Assembly: GCF_020833685.1 (NCBI RefSeq)
Contig: NZ_JACKZY010000002.1
Location: 496,001 to 560,000 of the forward strand
DNA: 64,000 bases
Direction: 5' to 3'
Origin: Nitratireductor sp. B36
Lineage (GTDB): Bacteria > Pseudomonadota > Alphaproteobacteria > Rhizobiales > Rhizobiaceae
In this document: positions 26,804 to 34,710 of the stretch, piece by piece
How the letters are laid out: every line of letters starts with the position of its first letter
Position numbering within the stretch: position 1 is the stretch's first letter
The notes under the pieces: model-generated
The model's input: the letters and a program-made list of their open reading frames with translations, nothing else
What the model was told of the DNA's origin: nothing
Databases searched by the model: none
Translations under genes and position numbers: made by a program

Positions 26804-27277
26804 ATGAACAAGGTCCCTATGACGCTTGCCGGAGCCGCGGCGTTGAAGGAAGAGCTGCGTTGGCGCCAGCAGGAAGAGCGGCCACGCATCATTGAGGCGA
26901 TCGCGGAGGCGCGCGCCCATGGCGACCTTTCGGAGAATGCGGAGTATCACGCTGCCAAGGAGGCCCAGAGCCTCAACGAAGGCCGCATTGGCGAACTCGA
27001 AGATCTGATCGCGCGCGCCGAGGTCATCGACGTCACAAAGCTTTCCGGCGACACGATCAAATTCGGTGCCACGGTGATGCTGGTCGATGAAGACACGGAA
27101 GAGGAGAAGACCTATCAGATCGTCGGCGATCAGGAAGCCGATGTGAAGGCGGGCCGTATCTCCATTTCCTCGCCCATCGCGCGGGCACTGATCGGCAAGG
27201 CGGTGGGCGATTCCATCGAGGTCAACGCACCAGGCGGCGCGCGCGGCTATGAAGTGGTGGAAATCCGCTACGGCTGA
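26804..27277 (+). CDS. greA: Transcription elongation factor GreA
   Basis: 157 residues, full family length. The N-terminal coiled-coil with the catalytic acidic tip reads [20 protein letters not shown]; the C-terminal FKBP-like globular domain has [20 protein letters not shown] and [11 protein letters not shown]. GreA rescues backtracked RNA polymerase by stimulating transcript cleavage. GGAAGG precedes the ATG. A hairpin with T-run in its leader suggests transcriptional attenuation. A glycosyltransferase begins 5 bases after its stop. Confidence 0.97.
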   Translation: MNKVPMTLAGAAALKEELRWRQQEERPRIIEAIAEARAHGDLSENAEYHAAKEAQSLNEGRIGELEDLIARAEVIDVTKLSGDTIKFGATVMLVDEDTEEEKTYQIVGDQEADVKAGRISISSPIARALIGKAVGDSIEVNAPGGARGYEVVEIRYG

Positions 27278-27282
27278 CCATC

Positions 27283-28371
27283 ATGTCCGGTAAAACGCCC
27301 GAAAGCGGCCTGCGGCTCCGCGTCCGTGATGTGGACGTGGTGGCCCCCAACTTCAAGAAGCGGCTTTCGGGTGTGACCAGCACCATCGTGCAGCTTGTTC
27401 CAGAACAGTCGAAGACGCTTGCGATTGCGACGTTGGGGCCGGGACTGCCCGACACGCTGCCCAAATTGCGCTGGTGGCAGGTGCCAGGGCTTCTGCGAAA
27501 GCCGGCGAACCGACCCTTTCGGATATGGCATGCGCGGCGCAATCCGGAGATGCTGGCTGGGGTGGTGTTGCGGGACGTGTTTCGTGCGCCGCTGAAACTC
27601 GTTTTCACCTCCGCTTCGCAGCGCGAGCACACGCGTTGGACCCAGTTTCTGATCCGTCGCATGGACCGGGTCGTGGCCACCAGCAGGAAATCTGCGGGTT
27701 ACCTCAAGGTTGAAAGCCGTGTGATCATGCATGGGATCGACACGCACCGTTTTTCGCCAGCGCTGAGCCCAGAGGCCGGGGCGGTCGCGGTGGGTTTGCC
27801 GGATGAAAAACGGTATGTCGGGTGTTTTGGTCGCGTACGGCACCAAAAAGGAACCGACCTCTTTGTGGATGCGATGATCGCGCTTTTGCCGGATCGTCCC
27901 GGCTGGTCTGCGATCATCGCCGGTCAGGCGACCGGGCCGCATATTGGTTTTGAGCGGGAGCTGAGGGAGCGCGTTCGCGCAGCCGGGCTCGCAGACCGAG
28001 TGCATTTTGTGGGCACGCGTCCGCAAATTCCAGCCTGGTATCAGGCACTTTCACTGTTTATGGCGCCGCAGCGCTGGGAAGGTTTTGGACTGACCCCGCT
28101 TGAGGCTATGGCCTCAGGAGTTCCGGTTGTCGCTACGGATGTGGGGGCTTTTTCGGAGCAACTGGAGGGCAGCGGGGCAGGTATTCTGGTGCCGGTTGAC
28201 GATCTTGATGCGATGATTGCCGCTGCGGCGTGCTACATGGATGATGAAAAGCGGCGCAGTGTGGCGGCAAGCGCGGCGCTTCAGCATGCGCGCTCGCGTT
28301 TTCCGCTGGAGGGTGAAGCGAATGCGCTCAATGCCCTCTACGAAGACCTTTGGCATGAGGCCAGTACGTGA
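27283..28371 (+). CDS. lpsB: GT4 glycosyltransferase, probable LPS core mannosyltransferase (LpsB/LpcC type)
   Basis: 362-residue GT-B fold glycosyltransferase. The N-terminal VDVVAPNFKKRLSGVTSTIV and SASQREHTRW blocks and the donor-binding RWEGFGLTPLEAMASGVPVV (E-x7-E) motif identify GT4. Location directly after greA is the place of lpsB in Sinorhizobium and lpcC in Rhizobium, which add mannose to the LPS inner core. The 5-base gap to greA and a 4-base overlap with the next gene indicate an operon. The specific sugar is inferred from synteny. Confidence 0.8.
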   Translation: MSGKTPESGLRLRVRDVDVVAPNFKKRLSGVTSTIVQLVPEQSKTLAIATLGPGLPDTLPKLRWWQVPGLLRKPANRPFRIWHARRNPEMLAGVVLRDVFRAPLKLVFTSASQREHTRWTQFLIRRMDRVVATSRKSAGYLKVESRVIMHGIDTHRFSPALSPEAGAVAVGLPDEKRYVGCFGRVRHQKGTDLFVDAMIALLPDRPGWSAIIAGQATGPHIGFERELRERVRAAGLADRVHFVGTRPQIPAWYQALSLFMAPQRWEGFGLTPLEAMASGVPVVATDVGAFSEQLEGSGAGILVPVDDLDAMIAAAACYMDDEKRRSVAASAALQHARSRFPLEGEANALNALYEDLWHEAST

Positions 28372-29126
28372 AGATCGAAGGATTCATCGTTCACCTGAAG
28401 CGCGCTACGGCGCGTCGTTCACAGGTGGAGCATCTGTTGGCGACGTTGCCTGTCGCAAGCCATGTGGTGGACGCCGTCGATGGTCAGGAACTCGGCGACG
28501 AGGAGATCGGGCGGCACTATGTGAAGGGACTGCATCAGCCGGTTTATCCCTTTGTGCTGAAGCAATCCGAGATCGCCTGTTTTCTGTCTCACCGCAAGGT
28601 GTGGCGCATGATCGTGGAGCGTGGGCTCGATGCGGGGCTTATCATCGAGGACGATGTGGCTCTCCAAATGCCGCTTTTCCGAAGGTGTCTCGCGCTTGCC
28701 AAGCGGGGCTGCACGGGAAAGGCATATGTGCAGTTTCGCATCAGCCCTGTTCGGGGCAGGGTGCGGGAGGTGGCAGGGGAGGACGATGTTCGCCTCGTGG
28801 CGCCGGAGGTTTCGCAGCTCGGCACGGTGGCACAGCTTGTGACACGCGAGGCGGCTGAGCATCTGCTTGTCCTGAGTGAGCGTTTCGACCGGCCGGTCGA
28901 CACGTTTCTGCAGATGCGCTGGGTGACAGGGATCGCACCCTGTTGCGTGGTGCCCTCAGGGATCAGTGATCAATCAGCCCAGATCGGAGGCAGCACGGTC
29001 AGTGTGTCGGGCAAGGTGAAGCGCAGCGCAGGCGAACGACTTTGCAGAGAATGGAAGCGTTTCGTTTATCGGAGCGAGGTGCGAAAATATTCTCGTGCCT
29101 GGCAGGCGCCCGAGGTGAAGCGGTGA
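28368..29126 (+). CDS. GT25-family glycosyltransferase
   Basis: 252-residue LPS-type glycosyltransferase of family 25. FIVHLKRATARRSQVEHLL at the N-terminus, EIACFLSHRKVWRMI and the metal-binding IIEDDVAL are the family signatures; QLGTVAQLVTREAAEHLL follows. Starts with GTG overlapping the previous stop (GTGA), and its own stop overlaps the next ATG (TGATG). It probably extends the LPS core after the LpsB-like enzyme. Acceptor and sugar unknown. Confidence 0.9.
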   Translation: MKIEGFIVHLKRATARRSQVEHLLATLPVASHVVDAVDGQELGDEEIGRHYVKGLHQPVYPFVLKQSEIACFLSHRKVWRMIVERGLDAGLIIEDDVALQMPLFRRCLALAKRGCTGKAYVQFRISPVRGRVREVAGEDDVRLVAPEVSQLGTVAQLVTREAAEHLLVLSERFDRPVDTFLQMRWVTGIAPCCVVPSGISDQSAQIGGSTVSVSGKVKRSAGERLCREWKRFVYRSEVRKYSRAWQAPEVKR

Positions 29127-29929
29127 TGAAGACGCTGGTCATCAATCTGGAACGTGAAACGGCCCGGCTTGCGCATATGCGCAAGGTGTTTGGTGAACAG
29201 GGGCTCGACTTCACGGTGGTGAAGGCGGTCGATGCCAAGCTCCTCTCACCGGAGGACCTGAAGGCCGGGCGCACTGGAAAACCTCGATTTTACGAGTTGG
29301 GCGCAGGTGAAATAGCCTGTTTTCTCTCTCATCGGAAATGCTGGGAGATCGCGGCTCAGAGTGAAGATGCCTACACGATCATCTGTGAGGATGACATTTT
29401 CCTTGGGGAGAACGCATCGGCCATTTTTGGTGATGCAAGCTGGATACCCGCGGACGCAGGGGTTGTGCGACTGGAGGCGTGTCGGCCGAAGACGCTGATC
29501 GCCAAGGCGGCAGTTTCCACGGTGGCCGGTCGTAAGGTGCATCCTTTGCGCTTGGCACATGCTGGCTCGGGTGCATATGTCGTTTCCCGAGATGCCGCCG
29601 TCAGGCTGCTTCGTGAAACCACCGAGTTTTGCGACCCGCTCGATCAATTCCTTTATAGTTCTGAAGAGCCGGCAACCGGTGCTCTGGAAAAATACCAGAT
29701 GGTTCCCGCGCCTGCTATCCAGGAAGTATTTCTTCGAAAGGATAAATTGCTCGGAAGTTCATTGCTGGATGAACGTTACTCGGTCCAATCTACCGGGAAG
29801 CCGAGAGGTGTTGGGAAAAAGATCCTTCGTGAGATTGGACGCTCCAGGAAGAAAATCGCACGCTTTTTTGCCAACGTCTGGACTTATATAACCACCGAGA
29901 ACATGTGGGTTCGTGTGCACTTCAAATAG
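29126..29929 (+). CDS. GT25-family glycosyltransferase (second paralogue)
   Basis: 267 residues, related to the preceding gene: LVINLERETARLAHMRKVFG, EIACFLSHRKCWEI, ICEDDIFLGE and SGAYVVSRDAAVRLL. The C-terminal quarter (from about residue 205) is basic and low in similarity to GT25, perhaps a membrane-association tail (GRSRKKIARFFANVW). TGATG coupling with the upstream GT25 gene. The third base composition becomes more AT-rich toward its end, in step with the next two genes. Confidence 0.9.
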   Translation: MKTLVINLERETARLAHMRKVFGEQGLDFTVVKAVDAKLLSPEDLKAGRTGKPRFYELGAGEIACFLSHRKCWEIAAQSEDAYTIICEDDIFLGENASAIFGDASWIPADAGVVRLEACRPKTLIAKAAVSTVAGRKVHPLRLAHAGSGAYVVSRDAAVRLLRETTEFCDPLDQFLYSSEEPATGALEKYQMVPAPAIQEVFLRKDKLLGSSLLDERYSVQSTGKPRGVGKKILREIGRSRKKIARFFANVWTYITTENMWVRVHFK

Positions 29930-29956
29930 TGGTAAGCGCCGCGCTGCTCACCTTTC

Positions 29957-30739
29957 TTAGATGCCGAAACGATGCATGAGTTCCGCAAGAGGAGAACCCT
30001 TTGGCGGTCGGGTGCCTTTCAAGCCGGCACTTCTGAGAACTTCATTCCACAGGTGAATGGTTCTGGTCTTCTCCGTGCAAATTTCTGCGAGGCTTTTTCG
30101 GCTATCGTAGAGCAGAGGGGCGTCCTTGAAGTTCAGTGGGTAGAAGACCTCTTCTGGCTCTGCCAGATCAAAAACACCGTGTTTCTTCGCGAGATAAGTA
30201 ATAGCCTTTGGGCCAAATGTTCCCCAGGGAAGGGTTGCGGGTTCGATCTTCTTCCCGAGGAACCAAGATTTCAAGCGAAGGCGATTGGCGTCACGACCGC
30301 GCGTCCACGGCGGGATCGCATCCCGGTTAAAGAAAGAAAGGACCTCTTCAATAACTGGGTGATCCGGTTTTGCGTAGAGGAGGGCGCCATTGATGTAAGT
30401 GGCGCTTTCTCGTCCGAAAACGATGTCTTTTTCAAAGCTCACTGGTCTGAGGCAGATCATGTCCAAATCCGCCCATGCACCACGCTCCTCTTTTTGCAGT
30501 AGGAAACGAAAGTAGTCAGATGCGAGCGCGTAGGACCCCGTTTTTCTATGGCGTAGCCGATCGACTTCCAAACGGGAAAGTATTTTATCAGCGTCCAGAT
30601 TTTGCACGCCTGGTGGGGTGTTTTTTATCTCTTCGAATGAATAGAGATTAACATCGTGTCCGGCGTCGACAAAGCTCTTTGCGGAAAGAACCTCTATCTC
30701 GCCAAGGTTTCCTCCGATCCAAAGAGTGTTGATTTTCAT
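29957..30739 (-). CDS. GT32-like glycosyltransferase with DxD motif
   Basis: 260 residues. MKINTLWIGGNLGEIEVLSA opens a GT-A fold; SYALASDYFRFLLQKEERGAWADLDMICLRP contains the D-x-D used for nucleotide-sugar binding, as in capsular/alpha-1,4-glycosyltransferase (GT32 and Gb3-synthase-like) proteins. A C-terminal W-N-E-V motif (IHLWNEVLRS) matches the second conserved region. It overlaps the upstream pyruvyltransferase gene by 4 bases and is convergent with the GT25 operon. AT-rich relative to surroundings. Confidence 0.82.
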   Translation of the reverse strand: MKINTLWIGGNLGEIEVLSAKSFVDAGHDVNLYSFEEIKNTPPGVQNLDADKILSRLEVDRLRHRKTGSYALASDYFRFLLQKEERGAWADLDMICLRPVSFEKDIVFGRESATYINGALLYAKPDHPVIEEVLSFFNRDAIPPWTRGRDANRLRLKSWFLGKKIEPATLPWGTFGPKAITYLAKKHGVFDLAEPEEVFYPLNFKDAPLLYDSRKSLAEICTEKTRTIHLWNEVLRSAGLKGTRPPKGSPLAELMHRFGI

Positions 30740-31572
30740 CTAATTGCTTTTTCTACTCTTGATTTCAGGCTTGTTGAAATCTGGTTTTTGAATTTTTCGC
30801 TAACTTTGTTTTTTGTGAATATCTTTTTCTCTCGGAAGCCGAATAACTCTCGAAGGCCGTTCTCAAATGCTTGGGTCGTTGGGGCGCCGAATTCGTTGAT
30901 GATGTTGGTTCGCCCGTCTGGCTTCTTGGGCATATAGAGCGTCGGAATACCCATTGCCATGCAGGGCATGGCTGCATGTATGCGGGACGTGACAACCAGA
31001 CTGGCCGTGTCTCTGTACAAGGCGAGGAGGTCTTTCGCGAATGCCCGTTGAACAGGCGAAGTGACCGGGGCCACCTCATGCTGGATGGCAAGTTTGCTTT
31101 TCCAGCGTTTTACTCGGTGTGCGGGTTTGGGAGCATCCACGAGAACAACAAGCTCTTCCTCGGGCTCCTGTGTGCGGGTCGGGAAAGTGAGCGTTGTACA
31201 GTAAGAAAGATACGCCTCCACACCCCAACTTTGAATGATCTCCAAAGTGCTTTGATCGCGGCAACCGATCGGAGCGTGTTTTTTGAAGTAATCTAAGTGT
31301 TTCCGGTAGTATTCTGCCGCCCCAGGGGTGATGTGGAACCCGTGAAAGATCGGAGTGATTTTTTCGCTGGGCGGCCATGCCTGAGGGCGGTGGCTGAACC
31401 ATCCATTCATGACAAGCATACACTCATCGCCGTCATAAGTGTTTAGAGAATCACGATCCAGATAGAAATCGACTTTGGGTAGATGCTGTTCGACCGCCAG
31501 TGTCTGAATCCAATCACCGATATTGGCAAGAATCCCGGTGGGATATTGAAACGAAAGGGCGGCGATCTTCAT
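30736..31572 (-). CDS. Polysaccharide pyruvyl transferase family protein
   Basis: 278 residues. MKIAALSFQYPTGILANIGD, the NGWFSHRPQAWPPSEKITPIF loop, APIGCRDQSTLEII and the late VTSRIHAAMPCMAMGIPTLY motif identify the CsaB/WcaK-like pyruvyl transferase family, which adds ketal pyruvate to exopolysaccharide or cell-wall sugars. The C-terminal 40 residues are Lys-rich and encoded by markedly AT-rich DNA, suggesting horizontal acquisition of the distal cluster. Coupled (ATGA) to the GT32-like gene. Confidence 0.85.
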   Translation of the reverse strand: MKIAALSFQYPTGILANIGDWIQTLAVEQHLPKVDFYLDRDSLNTYDGDECMLVMNGWFSHRPQAWPPSEKITPIFHGFHITPGAAEYYRKHLDYFKKHAPIGCRDQSTLEIIQSWGVEAYLSYCTTLTFPTRTQEPEEELVVLVDAPKPAHRVKRWKSKLAIQHEVAPVTSPVQRAFAKDLLALYRDTASLVVTSRIHAAMPCMAMGIPTLYMPKKPDGRTNIINEFGAPTTQAFENGLRELFGFREKKIFTKNKVSEKFKNQISTSLKSRVEKAIR

Positions 31573-31631
31573 TGGAGTGTCCCCATCCTGCTGCTGGGGA
31601 CGGTACGGCAAGAAAAGGGCTTATCTATGGC

Positions 31632-32105
31632 CTAGTCGATCGCCACCAGGCCTTCGTCCTTCACCTGGCGGATGGTGAGTGCGGTGCGGACCGTGTCTAC
31701 ATTGGGCGCGGAGGTCAGCTCTTCAATGACAAAAGTCTGGAAGGTGGTCAGATCCGTTGCCACGCAATGCAGCATGAAATCGGAATCGCCGGAGACCATC
31801 CAGGCGCGGCGTACGATGGGCCATTTCAGCGTTCGCTGAGCGAAAGTCTTCAGCTCGGTCTCCGACTGATAGTGGAGCCCGATCAGGCAGAAGGCGACCA
31901 CATCATAGCCAAGTGCCGGGGAATTGAGCAGGGCACGGTAGCCCTTGATGATGCCGCCTTCCTCCAGCCGCTTGACACGCCGGAGGCAGGGTGGGGCGGA
32001 AATGCCGACGCGGCGCGAAAGCTCGACATTGGTCATCTTGCCATCGGCCTGAAGCTCGCGCAGAATTTTCCAGTCGATTGCGTCAAGATCGGCCTGTAGC
32101 GGCAT
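31632..32105 (-). CDS. Lrp/AsnC-family transcriptional regulator
   Basis: 157 residues: AsnC-type helix-turn-helix in residues 5-60 (LDAIDWKILRELQADGKMTN, RRVGISAPPCLRRVKRLEEG) and a C-terminal RAM ligand-binding domain (VSGDSDFMLHCVATDLTTF). Divergent from trxB, as in Sinorhizobium and Brucella where lrp-trxB-lsrB is conserved. Start at MPLQADLDAIDW has GGGAAAC upstream; an ATG 12 bases earlier is possible. Such regulators usually sense amino acids. Confidence 0.92.
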   Translation of the reverse strand: MPLQADLDAIDWKILRELQADGKMTNVELSRRVGISAPPCLRRVKRLEEGGIIKGYRALLNSPALGYDVVAFCLIGLHYQSETELKTFAQRTLKWPIVRRAWMVSGDSDFMLHCVATDLTTFQTFVIEELTSAPNVDTVRTALTIRQVKDEGLVAID

Positions 32106-32491
32106 AGTGTTTCCCATTTCTGCTCTAAACACGCGAGAATCTTTCATGCGCGCAGACCGAAATTAGGGCAAGCGTCCTGCCAAGCCAAGCAATGCATTCA
32201 CCGGCAAGGTGGACTATCCACCGTGTTTGGAGCCCTCGCGAACGCGCAAATGCGGGGCAGCGGCATTCGGTAGCTGTTGGAAACCTGTTCCTCGCCTTGC
32301 ACTTTGCGGTGGTGAATACTTAGATCATGTCACCGGATTGTTTTGGATGGTGGCCCAGGGGTGATGCCGGGGGTCTGCTGTTCGGTTTCGCGTTTTCTGC
32401 CCGCTGGTGGTTCCAACGCGCTTACAAGTCAAGAATGCCCGATGGGGTGGGAACATGCCCGCGGTGCTTTTAGGAAGAAAGGATTTCATCC
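32106..32491. other. Divergent lrp/trxB promoter region
   Basis: No gene. For trxB a candidate promoter is TTGCAC (32297-32302), 17 bases, TTAGAT (32320-32325). No palindromic Lrp site stands out. Confidence 0.45.
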
Positions 32492-33466
32492 ATGTCACGT
32501 CGTCACGCGCCCGTCCTTATCATCGGCTCGGGTCCGGCCGGATACACGGCGGCGATCTATGCGGCGCGCGCCATGCTGAAGCCTCTTCTTGTGGGTGGTC
32601 TGGAACAGGGCGGACAGCTCATGATCACCACCGATGTGGAGAACTATCCGGGCTTTGCCGATCCGATCCAGGGACCGTGGCTGATGGAGCAGATGCGTGG
32701 CCAGGCGGAGAATGTGGGCGCGGAGATCGCCAATGACCTCATCGTCGATGTCGACCTGTCGTCGCGCCCCTTTGTGCTCAAGGGCGATTCCGGCACGGAG
32801 TACAGCTGCGATGCGCTGATCATCGCCACCGGCGCCAAGGCGAAGTGGCTTGGCCTGCCTTCCGAGCAGACCTTTATGGGTTTTGGCGTCTCGGCCTGCG
32901 CGACCTGTGACGGGTTCTTCTATCGTGGCAAGGATGTTGCCGTCGTGGGCGGCGGCAACACGGCTGTGGAGGAGGCGCTTTACCTGTCGAATCTCGCAAA
33001 GTCGGTGACGCTTATCCATCGCCGCGACGAACTGCGTTCGGAACGCATTCTTCAGGAACGCCTGATGGCCAAGGAGAATGTAACGATCATGTGGGATACC
33101 GTGGTGGAAGAGATCACCGGGACGCCCGCAAAACCGCCCATGCCCGCATCTGCATCGGGCGTGCGCGTGAAGAACGTGCATTCGGGGGCGGTGTCCGACC
33201 TCGCCGTGGATGGTGTTTTCGTGGCGATCGGCCATGCACCCGCGGTCGAGTTATTTGAAGGCAAGCTCAAGCAGAAGCCCAATGGCTATCTGTGGACGCA
33301 GCCCGGCACCACGCAAACGGATGTTCCGGGGGTGTTTGCTGCAGGTGATGTGGCAGACGACATCTATCGCCAGGCCGTGACGGCAGCGGGGCTCGGCTGC
33401 ATGGCGGCGCTGGAAGCAGAGAAGTATCTGGCAGCCATGGAGACAAAAAAAGAAGCTGCCGAATAG
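32492..33466 (+). CDS. trxB: Thioredoxin reductase
   Basis: 324-residue FAD/NADPH enzyme that reduces thioredoxin. FAD-binding [16 protein letters not shown], the redox-active CATCDG pair (near residue 138), NADPH-binding [14 protein letters not shown] and the FAD-contacting [28 protein letters not shown] are all present. AAAGGA lies upstream of the ATG. lsrB starts 76 bases after the stop, and the gene is divergent from an Lrp regulator, the conserved rhizobial arrangement. Confidence 0.97.
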   Translation: MSRRHAPVLIIGSGPAGYTAAIYAARAMLKPLLVGGLEQGGQLMITTDVENYPGFADPIQGPWLMEQMRGQAENVGAEIANDLIVDVDLSSRPFVLKGDSGTEYSCDALIIATGAKAKWLGLPSEQTFMGFGVSACATCDGFFYRGKDVAVVGGGNTAVEEALYLSNLAKSVTLIHRRDELRSERILQERLMAKENVTIMWDTVVEEITGTPAKPPMPASASGVRVKNVHSGAVSDLAVDGVFVAIGHAPAVELFEGKLKQKPNGYLWTQPGTTQTDVPGVFAAGDVADDIYRQAVTAAGLGCMAALEAEKYLAAMETKKEAAE

Positions 33467-33542
33467 ACGGGAACGACGCAGCGACAGGAACGGGCGGCAA
33501 CGCCCATGACGGTACAAGCGCCTGACAGAGGAGAACGAGGCG

Positions 33543-34433
33543 TTGGACTGGGACAAGCTCAGGGTTTTTCACGCCGCCGCAGAGGCTGGCTCGTTTACGC
33601 ACGCCGCTGAAACGCTGCATCTTTCGCAGTCGGCCATTTCACGCCAGGTGAGTGCGCTCGAACTCGAAGTGGGGGTGCCGCTTTTCCATCGGCACGCTCG
33701 CGGGCTGGTGCTGACGGAGCAGGGCGAGATGCTTTATCGCACCGCTCATGACGTGCTGATGCAGCTGGAAAGCGTGCGCGTGCGGCTGACCGAGGCGAAG
33801 GACCGTCCGTCCGGTCTGTTGAAGGTTTCCACCACGGTGGGGCTCGGCACGGGCTGGCTGACAGAGCGGTTGCCGGAGTTCATCGAGCTCTACCCGGACA
33901 TAGAATTGCAACTCATTCTCGACAATGAGGAGCTCGACCTGACCATGCGGCAGGCTGATTGCGCGATTCGGATGCGCCAGCCGCAGCAGCCGGATCTGAT
34001 CCAGCGCAAGCTGTTTACTGTGCATTTTCATCTCTTTGCGTCGCCTTCCTACGTGAACAAGCATGGAAAACCGTCGTCCATTGCCGATCTGGACAAACAT
34101 CGGATCGTGACATTCGGCGAGGCGGTGCCGCCGCATCTCAGCGATATGAACTGGCTGGAAACAGCCGGCAGACCGGAAGGGCAGAAACGCCAGACGGCGC
34201 TGCAGATCAACAACATCCTGTCGATCAAGCTGGCGGTGCAGCGCGGGGCCGGCATCGCCATGCTGCCTGATTATGTGGTGGGCAAGAGCAATGATCTGGT
34301 GCAGCTTCTGCCGGAAACCGCCGTGCCGTCATTCGACACCTATTTTTGCTACCCGAACGTGATGAAAAATCAGGCAAAGCTTCACGCTTTCCGGGATTTC
34401 CTCATCTCAAAATCAAGGCATTGGGCATTTTGA
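33543..34433 (+). CDS. lsrB: LysR-type regulator LsrB/VtlR
   Basis: 296 residues starting at TTG (GGAG upstream). The winged helix is residues 1-60 (WDKLRVFHAAAEAGSFTHAA, LHLSQSAISRQVSALE); the LysR substrate-binding domain follows. Sequence and trxB-lsrB synteny match Sinorhizobium LsrB and Brucella VtlR, which control LPS/oxidative-stress genes and AbcR sRNA expression. Cys is kept in QADCAIRMRQ and DTYFCYPN, but the IACLP cysteine I recall from Sinorhizobium LsrB is Met here (IAMLPDYVV). A probable AbcR sRNA gene lies directly downstream. Confidence 0.9.
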   Translation: MDWDKLRVFHAAAEAGSFTHAAETLHLSQSAISRQVSALELEVGVPLFHRHARGLVLTEQGEMLYRTAHDVLMQLESVRVRLTEAKDRPSGLLKVSTTVGLGTGWLTERLPEFIELYPDIELQLILDNEELDLTMRQADCAIRMRQPQQPDLIQRKLFTVHFHLFASPSYVNKHGKPSSIADLDKHRIVTFGEAVPPHLSDMNWLETAGRPEGQKRQTALQINNILSIKLAVQRGAGIAMLPDYVVGKSNDLVQLLPETAVPSFDTYFCYPNVMKNQAKLHAFRDFLISKSRHWAF

Positions 34434-34463
34434 CGCAGTATTTCCCAAGAAATACGGGGCGTT

Positions 34464-34490
34464 ATGCAAAATTGCATGGGTGAATTGCAA
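34464..34490 (+). promoter_or_regulatory. Candidate LysR-type (LsrB) binding site upstream of AbcR-like sRNA
   Basis: Inverted repeat ATGCAA-AA-TTGCAT (34464-34477), followed by a further TTGCAA half site at 34485-34490. Its centre is about 65 bases before the inferred sRNA start, the usual place of a LysR-type recognition site. Confidence 0.5.
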
Positions 34491-34500
34491 AAACATGTGG

Positions 34501-34529
34501 TTGTTATTTAGGCTGTCATTGCCCATATG
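34501..34529 (+). promoter_or_regulatory. Candidate promoter of AbcR-like sRNA
   Basis: TTGTTA (34501-34506), 17 bases, CATATG (34524-34529). Initiation near 34534-34536 would place the 5' end exactly at the first stem of the RNA. Confidence 0.5.
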
Positions 34530-34599
34530 AGAAGCACTCCCGGGGGCGTTCTCCTCCCATTTGCCCCCGCGAGTGTTCCCCTCTGGAGGTTTCGCCTAT

Positions 34600-34635
34600 A
34601 TGGCACTTCCAATGACTAAAGCCGGATCTCCGTGA
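34600..34635 (+). CDS. Possible 11-codon small frame inside the sRNA
   Basis: ATG to TGA encoding MALPMTKAGSP. CTGGAGG (34583-34589) stands 10 bases upstream, an excellent ribosome site, which could pair with the CTCCTCCC loop of the 5' hairpin. The stop codon lies inside the terminator stem. May be a genuine micro-peptide or only a structural coincidence of the RNA. Confidence 0.3.
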   Translation: MALPMTKAGSP

Positions 34636-34650
34636 TCCGGCTCTTTTTTT
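34620..34650 (+). terminator. Intrinsic terminator of AbcR-like sRNA
   Basis: Perfect 8-bp stem AGCCGGAT / ATCCGGCT with a 7-base loop, then CTTTTTTT. Confidence 0.9.
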
Positions 34651-34710
34651 ATCTGCCAGAGCTTTATGTCATTCCAGGCTATGGTGCTGAGCGGGTTGCT
34701 CTGGTGAAAG

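Larger units (their letters stand above)
34534..34650 (+). ncRNA. AbcR-family (alpha-r15-like) small regulatory RNA
   Basis: About 117 bases. 5' hairpin: CACTC-c-CGGGGGC (34535-34547) pairs with GCCCCCG-c-GAGTG (34563-34575), one C-C mismatch; its 15-base loop exposes CTCCTCCC (34551-34558), an anti-Shine-Dalgarno motif as used by AbcR/SmrC RNAs to block ABC-transporter mRNAs. The 3' end is a strong intrinsic terminator. Position just downstream of lsrB is where AbcR genes lie in Sinorhizobium, and length agrees. Only one copy is present, whereas relatives often have two in tandem. Function inferred from these features. Confidence 0.75.
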
